In this document: piece after piece, positions 26,083-33,864 of the stretch | Numbering within the stretch: position 1 is the first letter of the stretch | Layout: the number at the start of each line of letters is the position of its first letter | Assembly: GCA_024279915.1 (NCBI GenBank) | Contig: JAJRRB010000018.1 | Location: 44,596 to 108,595, forward strand | Direction: 5' to 3' | DNA length: 64,000 nucleotides | Origin: Deltaproteobacteria bacterium | GTDB lineage: Bacteria; Desulfobacterota; Desulfuromonadia; Desulfuromonadales; BM103 | Notes under the pieces: generated by a model | What the model was told of the DNA's origin: nothing | What the model saw: only the letters and a program-made list of their open reading frames with translations | Databases searched by the model: none | Program-made: the position numbers and the translations under genes

Positions 26083-26915
26083 CTCACCAGAGTAAGCCAG
26101 AGGATTCCAGTGATCAATAACGGGGCATCCTTGATCAGAGCTTCAGTGGGATCCCCTCCCAAGCCTAACTTAATCCGCATTAGATAGCGAAACAACCCAA
26201 AGAGGCAAAGAGGTACGGAATAGACCATCAACGGTGTTGACGTAGCATAAATAGAATAGGTAACCAGAACGGCAGAACCGGAGAGATACATGGCACTTTC
26301 AAGGAAACCGTCCGGGTAAATTTCGAGCGTACGCCGATGCGATCCCGCAACATCCCCGAGAGAGCTCCTTTCACTGTAGCGCTTGCCCACACTCAGGAAA
26401 ATAGCGAGCAGAAAAACCGTCAAGAACAGCCAATCAGAGATAAAGACACCGAAGGCTTCACCTCCACTGTAAAGACGCAGAACAAAACCGAGTGCGATAC
26501 AAAACAAATCAATGATCGGCAGGTCCTTCAGAATCAAACTGTAGAGAGCTGTAACCACAGAATAGATCAAGACAAAACTGATAAATCTGGCTGATATCTG
26601 CCAGCTCAAAAGCATGGCGGCCACAAACAGCAAGGCACAGATAAACATAGCTGTACTACGGTAAACCTTGCCGGATGGCAGTGGACGGTTCTTCTTGTCA
26701 GGATGAAGGGTGTCGCGCTTCTGATCGATTAGATCGTTGAAAACATACATTGAGCTGGAAGCACAACAAAAGGCAAGGAATGGCAGAAGTCCTCGCACGG
26801 CCATACCAGGATTAAATAGTGCGCCACTTAATAACGGTGGGAAAAACAACATCAGGTTCTTTATCCACTGGTGCGGTCTCAGAAGTTGTATATAGGGCAA
26901 GAGGTTCTTGGTCAT
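26064..26915 (-). CDS. UbiA-family prenyltransferase, probable decaprenyl-phosphate phosphoribosyltransferase
   Basis: The 283-aa integral membrane protein has the two Asp-rich motifs of the UbiA fold. N60-D61-x2-D64-x3-D68 within YVFNDLIDQKRDTLHPDKKN and KDLPIIDLFCIALGF near 142. The HPxKxxRPxxSG extension is what I know from decaprenyl-phosphate 5-phosphoribose synthase of mycobacteria rather than from quinone enzymes. It would transfer phosphoribose from PRPP to a polyprenyl phosphate, giving a lipid-linked pentose donor. About eight hydrophobic helices are visible. It sits beside a GT-C protein that could use such a donor. Confidence 0.8.
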   Translation of the reverse strand: MTKNLLPYIQLLRPHQWIKNLMLFFPPLLSGALFNPGMAVRGLLPFLAFCCASSSMYVFNDLIDQKRDTLHPDKKNRPLPSGKVYRSTAMFICALLFVAAMLLSWQISARFISFVLIYSVVTALYSLILKDLPIIDLFCIALGFVLRLYSGGEAFGVFISDWLFLTVFLLAIFLSVGKRYSERSSLGDVAGSHRRTLEIYPDGFLESAMYLSGSAVLVTYSIYATSTPLMVYSVPLCLFGLFRYLMRIKLGLGGDPTEALIKDAPLLITGILWLTLVSWCVYQ

Positions 26916-28681
26916 TGGATTGAGTGTGCCAATTTCCTGGCCGGATCCCTATACATAGAATCGGCCGGTAGAAGTTTAGCCGCTAGAGAAAAACTTTCCC
27001 GAGCACCGCTATGATCACCGAGTGCTATCTGAAATTGCCCTTTTCGATAAAGGAAGAAAGGGTCTTCTGTCCTTTTCCAGACTTTATGAAGATAGAAAAC
27101 TGCTTCCTCCTGGTGCTCCCGTGCCTGCTGGACAGTAGGGGCACTGTTGATCATCCGTTCGAGGATGCCGACCAACTTCAGATGGATTGTCGTTTCATAA
27201 GGGCCCGGATTCTGTAATCTCTCCAGCAGCAGTGATCGAGCCTCCTCCAACCGTCCTTCTGCAGCGAGAACCATGATCCGGTTCAGTGACGCAACCTGAA
27301 AATCAGGCAGGTCAAGATCTCGCAAAATATCATATGCCTTTTGATTTTGGCCCTTCGCCAGCAGGGCCAAAGCAAGTCCATTCTTCGCTGCGGCAAAACC
27401 AGGGGACTTCTCAACAGTATCGGCAAAGAGTGTGCCATTGTCCTGCCAGACCAGACTACGCTGAAAAGTTCCAGCGAAAAACAGGATTATCAGAGCCACA
27501 ACAAACCCAAGCAGAAGTCGGTTCGAGCCACTGAATACGGCACCAGTGGCTGCCGACATGCAGCTCAAAGAGAGAACCGCAGCAGGAATATACATATAAC
27601 GCTCTGCAATTGGTGTCCAGGAAATGCCACCTAAAGCTACCAGCAGAGCGATCGACCCAAGGCTCATGGCGGTCAAAGCCAGACCGCTGGCAATGGTGTG
27701 CCGACGAAACAGGATGATAGCTGTCAACAGCAGCACAACTCCGAGCCAGAAGTAACCATCTGGGACATCTATGATACCGAAATTCAGCGGAAATGGCCAA
27801 AAAAGTTTTTTCGCGTAAAACCCGGAAATCGCAATAAGAGACTCTGCTTTGAGAAGCAGGGGGTCCAGTGAGAACGGCTGAGCCTCCGTCACCGCATGCG
27901 GAACAGGCAGAGCATCAGAAACTGCCGCCAGACGAGTCACATGCCGCAACCCAAGGTCACGACCATGTAGCGCCCAGGAGCGCAGTAGAAAATAGACCGT
28001 AGCTGCTGCAGCAAAGGGGATCTGAGTCAGTAGCGGCTTGAGCATTGACCGCCAGAACGGCAGGGCCTTAAAGAACGGAGAACTGGACCGGGCCCAAGTA
28101 AGCAGGAACAATCCAGGCAAGACGAAAAGGGCCGTCTCCTTAGCCAGACATCCGAGAAAAAAGCTGAATACTGCAAACAGTAACCAGAGTAAGTTGCCGA
28201 CCGATAGGTAGCGCCAGAAACAATACAAAGTCAGCAGCACGAAAGTTCCGGCCAACAGATCGGCACGGCCAGAAATCCAGGCCACCGCTTCGACATTGAT
28301 CGGATGCAGTCCGAAGATCAGAGCTGTAACTGTCGGCATTCCAAGTCCGGACCGGCCCAGGAAACAAGCCAACTGGCGCGCCAAGGCAAAGACCAGCAGA
28401 GTATTAATCAGGTGCAGGATAACATTTTCAAGATGCATCAAGGGCGCTTCCATGCCCCAGAGAATCCGGTCAAGTATAAATGAACTGTTGATCAAGGGCC
28501 GGTAGTAACTTCCCGAACCGGGAACCAGATAATCACGCCAGGAAAAGTTTTCCTGGTTCAACAAGTGGTTCACCAGACGAACATCGTCCACGGTATTGAG
28601 AGGCGCAGACAAGGCCGGATAATAAGCAACCAGAACGGCACAGGAGAGAAGTGCGAGAGCATGCCAAGTCTTTATCTTCAT
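26912..28681 (-). CDS. GT-C type membrane glycosyltransferase with C-terminal TPR
   Basis: The 589-aa protein has ten or so hydrophobic helices in residues 1-420 and a helical repeat (TPR-like) tail. The first periplasmic loop has the acidic pair D32-D33 typical of polyprenyl-phosphate-dependent GT-C enzymes. FGLHPINVEAVAWISGRADL is the motif shared with TMTC O-mannosyltransferases. It would transfer a sugar from a lipid carrier on the periplasmic face, perhaps to a protein or glycan. It overlaps the UbiA-type gene by 4 nt, which suggests the two supply and use the same lipid-linked sugar. Confidence 0.78.
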   Translation of the reverse strand: MKIKTWHALALLSCAVLVAYYPALSAPLNTVDDVRLVNHLLNQENFSWRDYLVPGSGSYYRPLINSSFILDRILWGMEAPLMHLENVILHLINTLLVFALARQLACFLGRSGLGMPTVTALIFGLHPINVEAVAWISGRADLLAGTFVLLTLYCFWRYLSVGNLLWLLFAVFSFFLGCLAKETALFVLPGLFLLTWARSSSPFFKALPFWRSMLKPLLTQIPFAAAATVYFLLRSWALHGRDLGLRHVTRLAAVSDALPVPHAVTEAQPFSLDPLLLKAESLIAISGFYAKKLFWPFPLNFGIIDVPDGYFWLGVVLLLTAIILFRRHTIASGLALTAMSLGSIALLVALGGISWTPIAERYMYIPAAVLSLSCMSAATGAVFSGSNRLLLGFVVALIILFFAGTFQRSLVWQDNGTLFADTVEKSPGFAAAKNGLALALLAKGQNQKAYDILRDLDLPDFQVASLNRIMVLAAEGRLEEARSLLLERLQNPGPYETTIHLKLVGILERMINSAPTVQQAREHQEEAVFYLHKVWKRTEDPFFLYRKGQFQIALGDHSGARESFSLAAKLLPADSMYRDPARKLAHSIQ

Positions 28682-28688
28682 GGTCCCT

Positions 28689-29600
28689 TCAAGAAATGGT
28701 CTTGAGAAAAAAATCTTCTAGGCTCTTGCGGCGCGGCTCAATGAGATGAATGGCGCAGCCGGCTTGATCGACCTGTTGCATGAAAGCATTGAAGTGATGT
28801 CGAGGGACGTAGAGGTCACCTGTCTTCACAGCCAGTTCTCCATCCAGATATTCCTGCAGTTCAGGAGGGGGAGGTTGTTCCAGGCGGACTCGGTAACCCT
28901 CAATGCCTTCGGCAATAATATCACTGACGGCATTTTCCGCGCGCAGCTCACCCTGGGCAATAATTGCGACCCGATCGCAGACCGCTTCAACATCGGCAAT
29001 CACGTGAGTGCTGAAGAAAACCGTTTTACCACGCAGTTTTAGATCGAGAATCAAGTCCCTAACCAAGGCCCGCCCAACCGGATCGAGACCGCTCATTGGT
29101 TCATCAAGGATATAGAGATCGGGATCATGCAACAGGGTCTGTGCCAACCCAAGTCGCTGAACCATCCCTTTGCTGTATCCGCGGATCGAACGCTCGGCCG
29201 CCTCTGTCAACGCCATAATTTCAAGAACCCGATCAGATTCACGACAAATGGCGGCAGAATCCATGCCGAAGGTCTGGCCGACCAGATCAAGGTATTCACG
29301 AGCCGTTAGAAAATCGTAGAAGGCTGGGTTCTCTGGGAGATAGCCGATCCTTTTTCGGGCCTCAGTCGACCCAGCCAGCTCCCCGAACAGCATCGCCTTG
29401 CCAGAAGTGGGACGAATCTGGCCAACCAAGGTCTTAATCGTGGTACTCTTGCCAGCACCGTTTGGTCCAAGAAATCCCAAGACCTCGCCATCGGCCACCC
29501 CGAGAGACAACTCTTTCAAAGCCTCAATACGGCGACCTCGCTTGCCGCGGAACGTCTTTGTCAACTTATCAACTTCAATTGGCTTCATGGCAACATCCAT
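28689..29600 (-). CDS. ABC transporter ATP-binding protein (ABC-2 family)
   Basis: The 303-aa ATPase has Walker A GPNGAGKST at 45-53, the Q-loop region GYLPENPAFYDFLT, signature YSKGMVQRLGLAQ, and Walker B LYILDEPMSGLDP. The C-terminal 80 residues resemble the regulatory tail of CcmA/NosF-like transporters. It pairs with the permease at 30446-31252 across the TPR gene 29607-30449. In Geobacter, a similar trio follows pilA and its partner gene, as far as I recall. Substrate unknown. Confidence 0.9.
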   Translation of the reverse strand: MDVAMKPIEVDKLTKTFRGKRGRRIEALKELSLGVADGEVLGFLGPNGAGKSTTIKTLVGQIRPTSGKAMLFGELAGSTEARKRIGYLPENPAFYDFLTAREYLDLVGQTFGMDSAAICRESDRVLEIMALTEAAERSIRGYSKGMVQRLGLAQTLLHDPDLYILDEPMSGLDPVGRALVRDLILDLKLRGKTVFFSTHVIADVEAVCDRVAIIAQGELRAENAVSDIIAEGIEGYRVRLEQPPPPELQEYLDGELAVKTGDLYVPRHHFNAFMQQVDQAGCAIHLIEPRRKSLEDFFLKTIS

Positions 29601-29606
29601 AAAAAG

Positions 29607-30449
29607 TCATTGGTCGGAAGCAGCTAATTTGCTGGTCGTTCGCACCTTGCCGTGGTCATCTAGATAAAAGGAGCCGCCGTAGGGATCTACCGGTAAATCT
29701 TCCAATATACCAGAGGTAACTAGTTGCTGAAGAGTTTCGACTCCACCACCAAACTGGTCAAGGTACATATTCTGTGCTTCCTCAAGAATGCTCATCGCCA
29801 GCAAAGCATCACGACGCATTGCGTAGTGACTCTTCACAGCAGGATCCTTGGCACCTTCAATCATCGTTTCAAGAAAGGCCAGCCCGAAAGCAGTTTGCTC
29901 CGATTCATAGAAGTAGCGGGCCGCCAAGTTGGTGAACAAAGGGTTGCCAGACAGTTCTGCAGCCCGTTGCATGTAGCCAGCGGCCTGTACGTAATCCTTC
30001 AGAAAGTAGGCGTAATTAAAACCGAGATAGAAAGGTATCCAGTAATCCCAATCACGCTTTTCCATGCCAATCTTCAAGAGATGGTTCACTTCTTTAATCC
30101 GCCCAAGATCCCAGGTAAAAGAGGCCTGAGCAAAGTAATATGCGTCCATATTGTAAGGATCCAGATAAAGACTACTCTGGAGCATTTTGTACATGTTCAT
30201 GAATTCGGGACGAAGGATCACGTTCTCCTCAAACTTCTGGAGGACCGAACCAAAATAGAACAAAACCCTCAATACCGCCATCTCGGCAACAGTGGTTCTA
30301 TGCTCTCCGGAGGCGACTTTGAGCACCTGCGGGTGAGGGAGGTAACCAAGCTTGACTTCGACCGGCCGCTTCTCCAAATAGCCCGTAAATGGCGACAGAA
30401 GAAGAGCATAGACAACCACCAGAGCAGCAAAGCCAAGACGCCATTTCAC
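29607..30449 (-). CDS. Membrane-anchored TPR-like protein of an ABC-2 system
   Basis: The 280-aa protein has one N-terminal hydrophobic anchor (residues 5-20) and then a helical region with TPR-like periodicity around 90-210 (DPYNMDAYYFAQ, PLFTNLAARYFYES). It ends with DLPVDPYGGSFYLDDHGKVR, a segment also seen in pseudopilin-like and TPR proteins. It lies between the ATPase and the permease, overlapping the latter by 4 nt. I do not recognise its function; it may link the transporter to a periplasmic partner. Confidence 0.7.
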   Translation of the reverse strand: MKWRLGFAALVVVYALLLSPFTGYLEKRPVEVKLGYLPHPQVLKVASGEHRTTVAEMAVLRVLFYFGSVLQKFEENVILRPEFMNMYKMLQSSLYLDPYNMDAYYFAQASFTWDLGRIKEVNHLLKIGMEKRDWDYWIPFYLGFNYAYFLKDYVQAAGYMQRAAELSGNPLFTNLAARYFYESEQTAFGLAFLETMIEGAKDPAVKSHYAMRRDALLAMSILEEAQNMYLDQFGGGVETLQQLVTSGILEDLPVDPYGGSFYLDDHGKVRTTSKLAASDQ

Positions 30450-31252
30450 GGCAATTCCCGACGACCGAATGCATAAATAGCCAGCCCCAGCAGAATACCG
30501 ATATAGACCAAGGCATACAAGGCAGAAAGCAACAGCCCCGCGACTGGAACCGTCAAACCGTACACGGCCTGAATCTGAAAATCAAATGCCGACAGATTGG
30601 GCAGACAGTAATAAACCGCGGTGATGGACTTGACTATTGCGGGGCTGAGTTCTTGGCCGAACTGACCGGACACATACTCAAACACCTCTTGTGAGGCACT
30701 GCCGCAAAAGTAGATGGCCACAGTACCGAAAAAAGGAAGATAAAACGAGGTGCTCACGGTTGAGAACAATATGGCAAGGGAAGCTAGTATCAGGTATTTC
30801 AGGACGTCACCGACCAGGGCCAGACAGATATTCCCCCAATGAATCGGCAAATCAGAAGGATAGGAATCTGAAGCCAGGGAAATTACCAAAGCACTGCCCA
30901 AGCCGAGCACGATAGTGCAGAGGATCAGAAAGAGGGCGATACTGACAAACTTGCTGAACAAAAATGCTCCCCTGCTAAGCGGCAAAGTCAAGATCGATGC
31001 CGTATAGCGACGTTCGATATCTCTCCAGACCGATGACGACCCAAGCAACAGGGTAACCACCAACAGGATCAGAGATGTCGCCGAGAGAGAAAGTGTGATC
31101 GAAAGTTCCTGGACTTGGCGCATAGAGAAACTGCTCAAAGATGGGACCAGCAGAATCATGACAAGCGCCACTCCCAGAACCGCGTGTAAAACGCGATCAC
31201 GCAGTATGGCGCGCAGGTTATTCTTAACCAGAACATTAATTTGAGAGTACAT
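30446..31252 (-). CDS. ABC-2 type permease
   Basis: The 268-aa membrane protein has six hydrophobic helices and a cytoplasmic start YSQINVLVKNNLRAILRDRV typical of ABC-2 permeases such as NosY. I use the ATG at 31252; the longer form from 31291 would begin inside the terminator hairpin of the pilin operon. It forms the membrane half of the transporter with the ATPase encoded at 28689-29600. Confidence 0.85.
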   Translation of the reverse strand: MYSQINVLVKNNLRAILRDRVLHAVLGVALVMILLVPSLSSFSMRQVQELSITLSLSATSLILLVVTLLLGSSSVWRDIERRYTASILTLPLSRGAFLFSKFVSIALFLILCTIVLGLGSALVISLASDSYPSDLPIHWGNICLALVGDVLKYLILASLAILFSTVSTSFYLPFFGTVAIYFCGSASQEVFEYVSGQFGQELSPAIVKSITAVYYCLPNLSAFDFQIQAVYGLTVPVAGLLLSALYALVYIGILLGLAIYAFGRRELP

Positions 31253-31263
31253 AGTTTGAATAG

Positions 31264-31303
31264 TAAAAAGGCCGGTGTGAGGTTGACTCACACCAGCCTT
31301 TGA
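31264..31303 (-). terminator. Rho-independent terminator of the pilA-spc transcript
   Basis: On the minus strand the sequence AAGGCTGGTGTGAG, a TCAAC loop and CTCACACCGGCCTTTTT forms a stem of about 13 pairs followed by a T-run. It lies 22 nt after the spc stop codon and before the ABC permease gene, so it separates the abundant pilin message from the downstream genes. Confidence 0.92.
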
Positions 31304-31325
31304 TTGTGGTAATTAACCAATATTC

Positions 31326-31682
31326 TTACAGAGCGGTCCACAAAGTTGCAAATTCAACCTGACCGTAGGCAGTAGGAGCAACAATGTCTGCAGGATCGAT
31401 TTCCTGAGTATAGAGAGCCGTAGAGTCATGGGCCGAGCCATAAGCTTTCGAACCATTGAGATGAGGAGTAAAAAGAGTGTAACCGAGCAAGGTGGTGTTC
31501 GCTGTTACAAAGACGCCCTTGGACATCTTGGAAATAGTAGCAATTGCAGGGGACTCGGCAACGAGAGTACCACCGCCAGTGTCAGGGTTAGCACCCTTGT
31601 TAAGAGTTGCAGACCCGGCAGCAAAAGCACTGCCTGCAGTCAGAGCAAGCATAACGATAAAAAGAACGAAATATTTTTTCAT
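31326..31682 (-). CDS. Spc/PilA-C-like secreted pilin partner
   Basis: The protein from the ATG at 31682 is 118 aa. It has a signal peptide ending AGSAFA (cleavage after about residue 21) and then a Gly/Thr-rich start SATLNKGANPDTGGG and a beta-rich body. A GGAG sits 6 nt before this ATG; a 4-residue TTG extension is also possible. It is 17 nt after the pilA stop and shares its terminator. Known Geobacter pilA is followed by a gene of this kind (GSU1497, Spc or PilA-C), which either stabilises the pilin or pairs with it. I infer the same role from position and export signal. Confidence 0.8.
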   Translation of the reverse strand: MKKYFVLFIVMLALTAGSAFAAGSATLNKGANPDTGGGTLVAESPAIATISKMSKGVFVTANTTLLGYTLFTPHLNGSKAYGSAHDSTALYTQEIDPADIVAPTAYGQVEFATLWTAL

Positions 31683-31711
31683 AATAATCTCCAATGAATA
31701 GATGATTTAGA

Positions 31712-31951
31712 TTAAGGAGCAGTAATGCTAAGGGTCGCAGGATAGCTCTGGTTGTCCGCCATAAATGCTTCGAATCCTGTCTTAGAGTTTTTCAGGTCGC
31801 TCTGAGCCGCGCTATTGTACGCTTTCTGACGATAAGACGAGAACTGCGGAATGGCGATAGCAGCCAGGATACCGATGATCGCAACAACGATCAGCAGCTC
31901 GATCAGGGTGAAACCCTTTTGGTTCTTACGGAAGCGGAACTTGCTAAGCAT
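31712..31951 (-). CDS. pilA: Type IV (e-)pilin, short PilA / PilA-N
   Basis: The product from ATG 31951 is 79 aa: a basic leader ending KNQKG, cut before F, then the mature 66-residue chain starting [20 protein letters not shown]. Aromatic residues are F1, F24, Y27, Y32, F47, F50 and Y57, i.e. seven in 66, at nearly the positions of the conductive Geobacter sulfurreducens pilin. There is no globular C-terminal head. AAGGAG lies 7 nt before the start. An in-frame upstream extension to 32068 is an artefact of the reading frame, though an ATG at 31987 would give a longer leader like that reported in Geobacter. Assembly is by PilB/PilC encoded upstream. Confidence 0.95.
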   Translation of the reverse strand: MLSKFRFRKNQKGFTLIELLIVVAIIGILAAIAIPQFSSYRQKAYNSAAQSDLKNSKTGFEAFMADNQSYPATLSITAP

Positions 31952-31971
31952 AATTTTCTCCTTTTCGAATG

Positions 31972-31986
31972 TGGACACCGTGTCCA
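31972..31986. repeat. Perfect palindrome in the pilA leader
   Basis: TGGACAC-C-GTGTCCA is a 7+1+7 inverted repeat located between the predicted transcription start and the pilA ribosome-binding site. Each arm contains GTGTC, the half-site known for PilR in Pseudomonas. It could be an operator or an RNA hairpin that protects or controls the pilin message. Confidence 0.6.
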
Positions 31987-32042
31987 TGTTAATAGTCGTA
32001 AAGCTGAAACACTTGACTCTCATCACTTGAATACGAAATAAA

Positions 32043-32058
32043 AGCAAGCGCCGTGCCA
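32043..32058 (-). promoter_or_regulatory. Sigma-54 promoter of pilA
   Basis: On the minus strand TGGCACGGCGCTTGCT matches the RpoN consensus TGGCACG-N4-TTGCW at every defined base, with GG at -24 and GC at -12. The start of transcription would fall near 32033, about 80 nt before the pilA ATG. PilR, encoded immediately upstream, is the matching activator, as in Geobacter and Pseudomonas. Confidence 0.93.
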
Positions 32059-32134
32059 ACCACTGCAAAAAGAGCTAAAACCCATAATAACGGCGTTTAG
32101 CACGAATCTCTGCTACGAGAGTTCCTTTTGTTGG

Positions 32135-32160
32135 CACACTTCGCGGACACGGTGTGACAG
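32135..32160 (-). promoter_or_regulatory. Candidate PilR binding cluster upstream of pilA
   Basis: Reading the minus strand, CTGTC, 5 nt, GTGTC, 6 nt, GTGTG occur in tandem, about 100-127 nt before the predicted start. In Pseudomonas aeruginosa, PilR binds tandem (N)4-6(C/G)TGTC sites at a similar distance. The match is by eye and the third site is imperfect. Confidence 0.6.
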
Positions 32161-32266
32161 GCAGGGTGACAAAATTGGGCATCACAGAGTTCTTTGGGCG
32201 TTTTTATCGTTATGAAAAGTTATTAACACCTGAGAGATAATGGCAAAAGAATCTTGCTGCCATCAA

Positions 32267-33664
32267 TCATTCGTCACCATTGTCATCATCACCCAAACCA
32301 TACTTGGAGAGACGATAGCGGATCGAGCGGAAGGTAATACCTAACAGTCCCGCAGCGCCCTTGCGCACACCATCTGTCTTGGCAAGCGCCTTAACCAGAA
32401 TCTCCTTTTCAATTTCACCGAGGTAGGCGTCGAGATCCATGCCGGAGTCGGGGACATCAGTCAGAGGTGTGACCGAAGAGGACATACCAGTAACAAGGTT
32501 GGGCGGTAGGCAGTCGAGAGTTATTTCATTCTCTTTGCCCAGCACTGTAGCCCGCTCAATGACATTTTCCAGTTCACGGACATTCCCCGGCCACTGATAG
32601 TCGATCAGACGTCTCATAGCATCTTCAGAGACCTTAACCTCTTTCTGGCCGGTAAACCTTTCCCAGAAAAAATCGATCATGACAGGGATATCTTCGCGAC
32701 GCTGACGTAACGGTGGCAAATCGACACGAATGACATTGAATCGGTAATAAAGGTCCTCACGAAAGCGGCCCTCGGCGACCGCCTCTTCGAGGTGTCGGTT
32801 AGTCGCTGCCAGAACACGCACATCGGCCTTAAGATCTTTGGTGCCGCCGACCCGGCGGAATTCATTCTCCTGCAACACCCTTAGCAGTTTGACCTGCATC
32901 ATGGCTGGCAACTCACCAATCTCATCAAGAAAGATCGTACCATTGGCGGCCGTCTCAAAGAGGCCTGGTTTTTGCCGGATAGCGCCAGTGAAGGCACCCT
33001 TTTCATGACCAAAGAGTTCACTCTCCAGAAGATTCTCGGGGATGGCTCCGCAGTTGATCGGAACAAAAGGACCGCCACGACGATCACTGTTGTAATGAAT
33101 TGCCCGCGCAACCAGCTCTTTACCGGTACCGGACTCGCCAGTAACCAGGACCTTGACCGGGCTAGCTGCAACCTTTTTGACCATGGTGAAAACGTCCTGC
33201 ATGGCCTTTGATTTGCCAATCAAGCCTTCGAATGAGAAACGCTTGCCCAATTCTTCTTTGAGAGCAAGGTTCTCCTGGCGTAATTCACGACGCTCCAGGG
33301 CGTTTTTGACAATCAGGCGGATCTCTTCATTTTTGAACGGTTTGGTAATGTAATCGTAGGCGCCTTGCTTCATCGCTTCGACGGCTTCATCTGTTGATGA
33401 GAATGCAGTCATCATCAGAACCACCGTTTCCGGCGTGCGTTCCTTGATATGAGCAAGCAATTCCAGACCAGTCATACGCGGCATCTTGATGTCTGAGATA
33501 ACCAGGTCATAGCTATGATCACGCAAATGAACCACCGCCTGGGCACCATCGACAGCTGTGTCGACATGGTAACCCTCGCGATGCAGCATGATACTTAAAA
33601 AGTCACGCATACTTTCTTCGTCATCGACGATCAAAATACGATATTTATTCGATTCAGCGGTCAT
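32267..33664 (-). CDS. pilR: Sigma-54-dependent response regulator PilR
   Basis: The 465-aa protein has a receiver domain (phospho-acceptor D58 in VISDIKMP), an AAA+ domain with Walker A GESGTGKE and the sigma-54 contact motif GAFTGA, and a C-terminal Fis-type HTH (KGAAGLLGITFRSIRYRLSK). It activates pilA through the -24/-12 promoter at 32043. The partner kinase PilS is encoded 200 nt upstream, separated by a palindromic repeat. A second regulator of the same architecture lies at 50623-52011. Confidence 0.95.
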   Translation of the reverse strand: MTAESNKYRILIVDDEESMRDFLSIMLHREGYHVDTAVDGAQAVVHLRDHSYDLVISDIKMPRMTGLELLAHIKERTPETVVLMMTAFSSTDEAVEAMKQGAYDYITKPFKNEEIRLIVKNALERRELRQENLALKEELGKRFSFEGLIGKSKAMQDVFTMVKKVAASPVKVLVTGESGTGKELVARAIHYNSDRRGGPFVPINCGAIPENLLESELFGHEKGAFTGAIRQKPGLFETAANGTIFLDEIGELPAMMQVKLLRVLQENEFRRVGGTKDLKADVRVLAATNRHLEEAVAEGRFREDLYYRFNVIRVDLPPLRQRREDIPVMIDFFWERFTGQKEVKVSEDAMRRLIDYQWPGNVRELENVIERATVLGKENEITLDCLPPNLVTGMSSSVTPLTDVPDSGMDLDAYLGEIEKEILVKALAKTDGVRKGAAGLLGITFRSIRYRLSKYGLGDDDNGDE

Positions 33665-33729
33665 TTTGAGAACACCTCCTCATGGTATTGGCAGTCTGTA
33701 ACCTTATCGCACATAGTTAAAGCGCATAA

Positions 33730-33820
33730 TTTACAGGGATAAAGGGGATGAAAGGGATAAAACAACAATCAAAATGCTTTTGGTTTGCCCTATCCTCTTC
33801 ATCCCCTTCATCCCTGTAAA
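33730..33820. repeat. Inverted GGGATGAAGGGGATGAA-type repeat between pilR and pilS
   Basis: The arms 33730-33759 and 33791-33820 are 30 nt each and match at 27 positions as an inverted repeat, with a 31-nt spacer. Within each arm the unit GGGAT(A/G)AA is repeated three times. It reads as a hairpin of intergenic repeat DNA; a short reading frame over it (Phe-Ile-Pro repeats) is not a gene. Confidence 0.85.
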
Positions 33821-33864
33821 ACAAAAAACTTGATTTGCGATTGATGCTTTGGAAGGGCCATCCT

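Noticed and set aside
31952..32068. 39-residue N-terminal extension of pilA
   Set aside because: It would begin upstream of the sigma-54 promoter start; the ATG at 31951 has an ideal Shine-Dalgarno and gives a standard type IV pilin leader.
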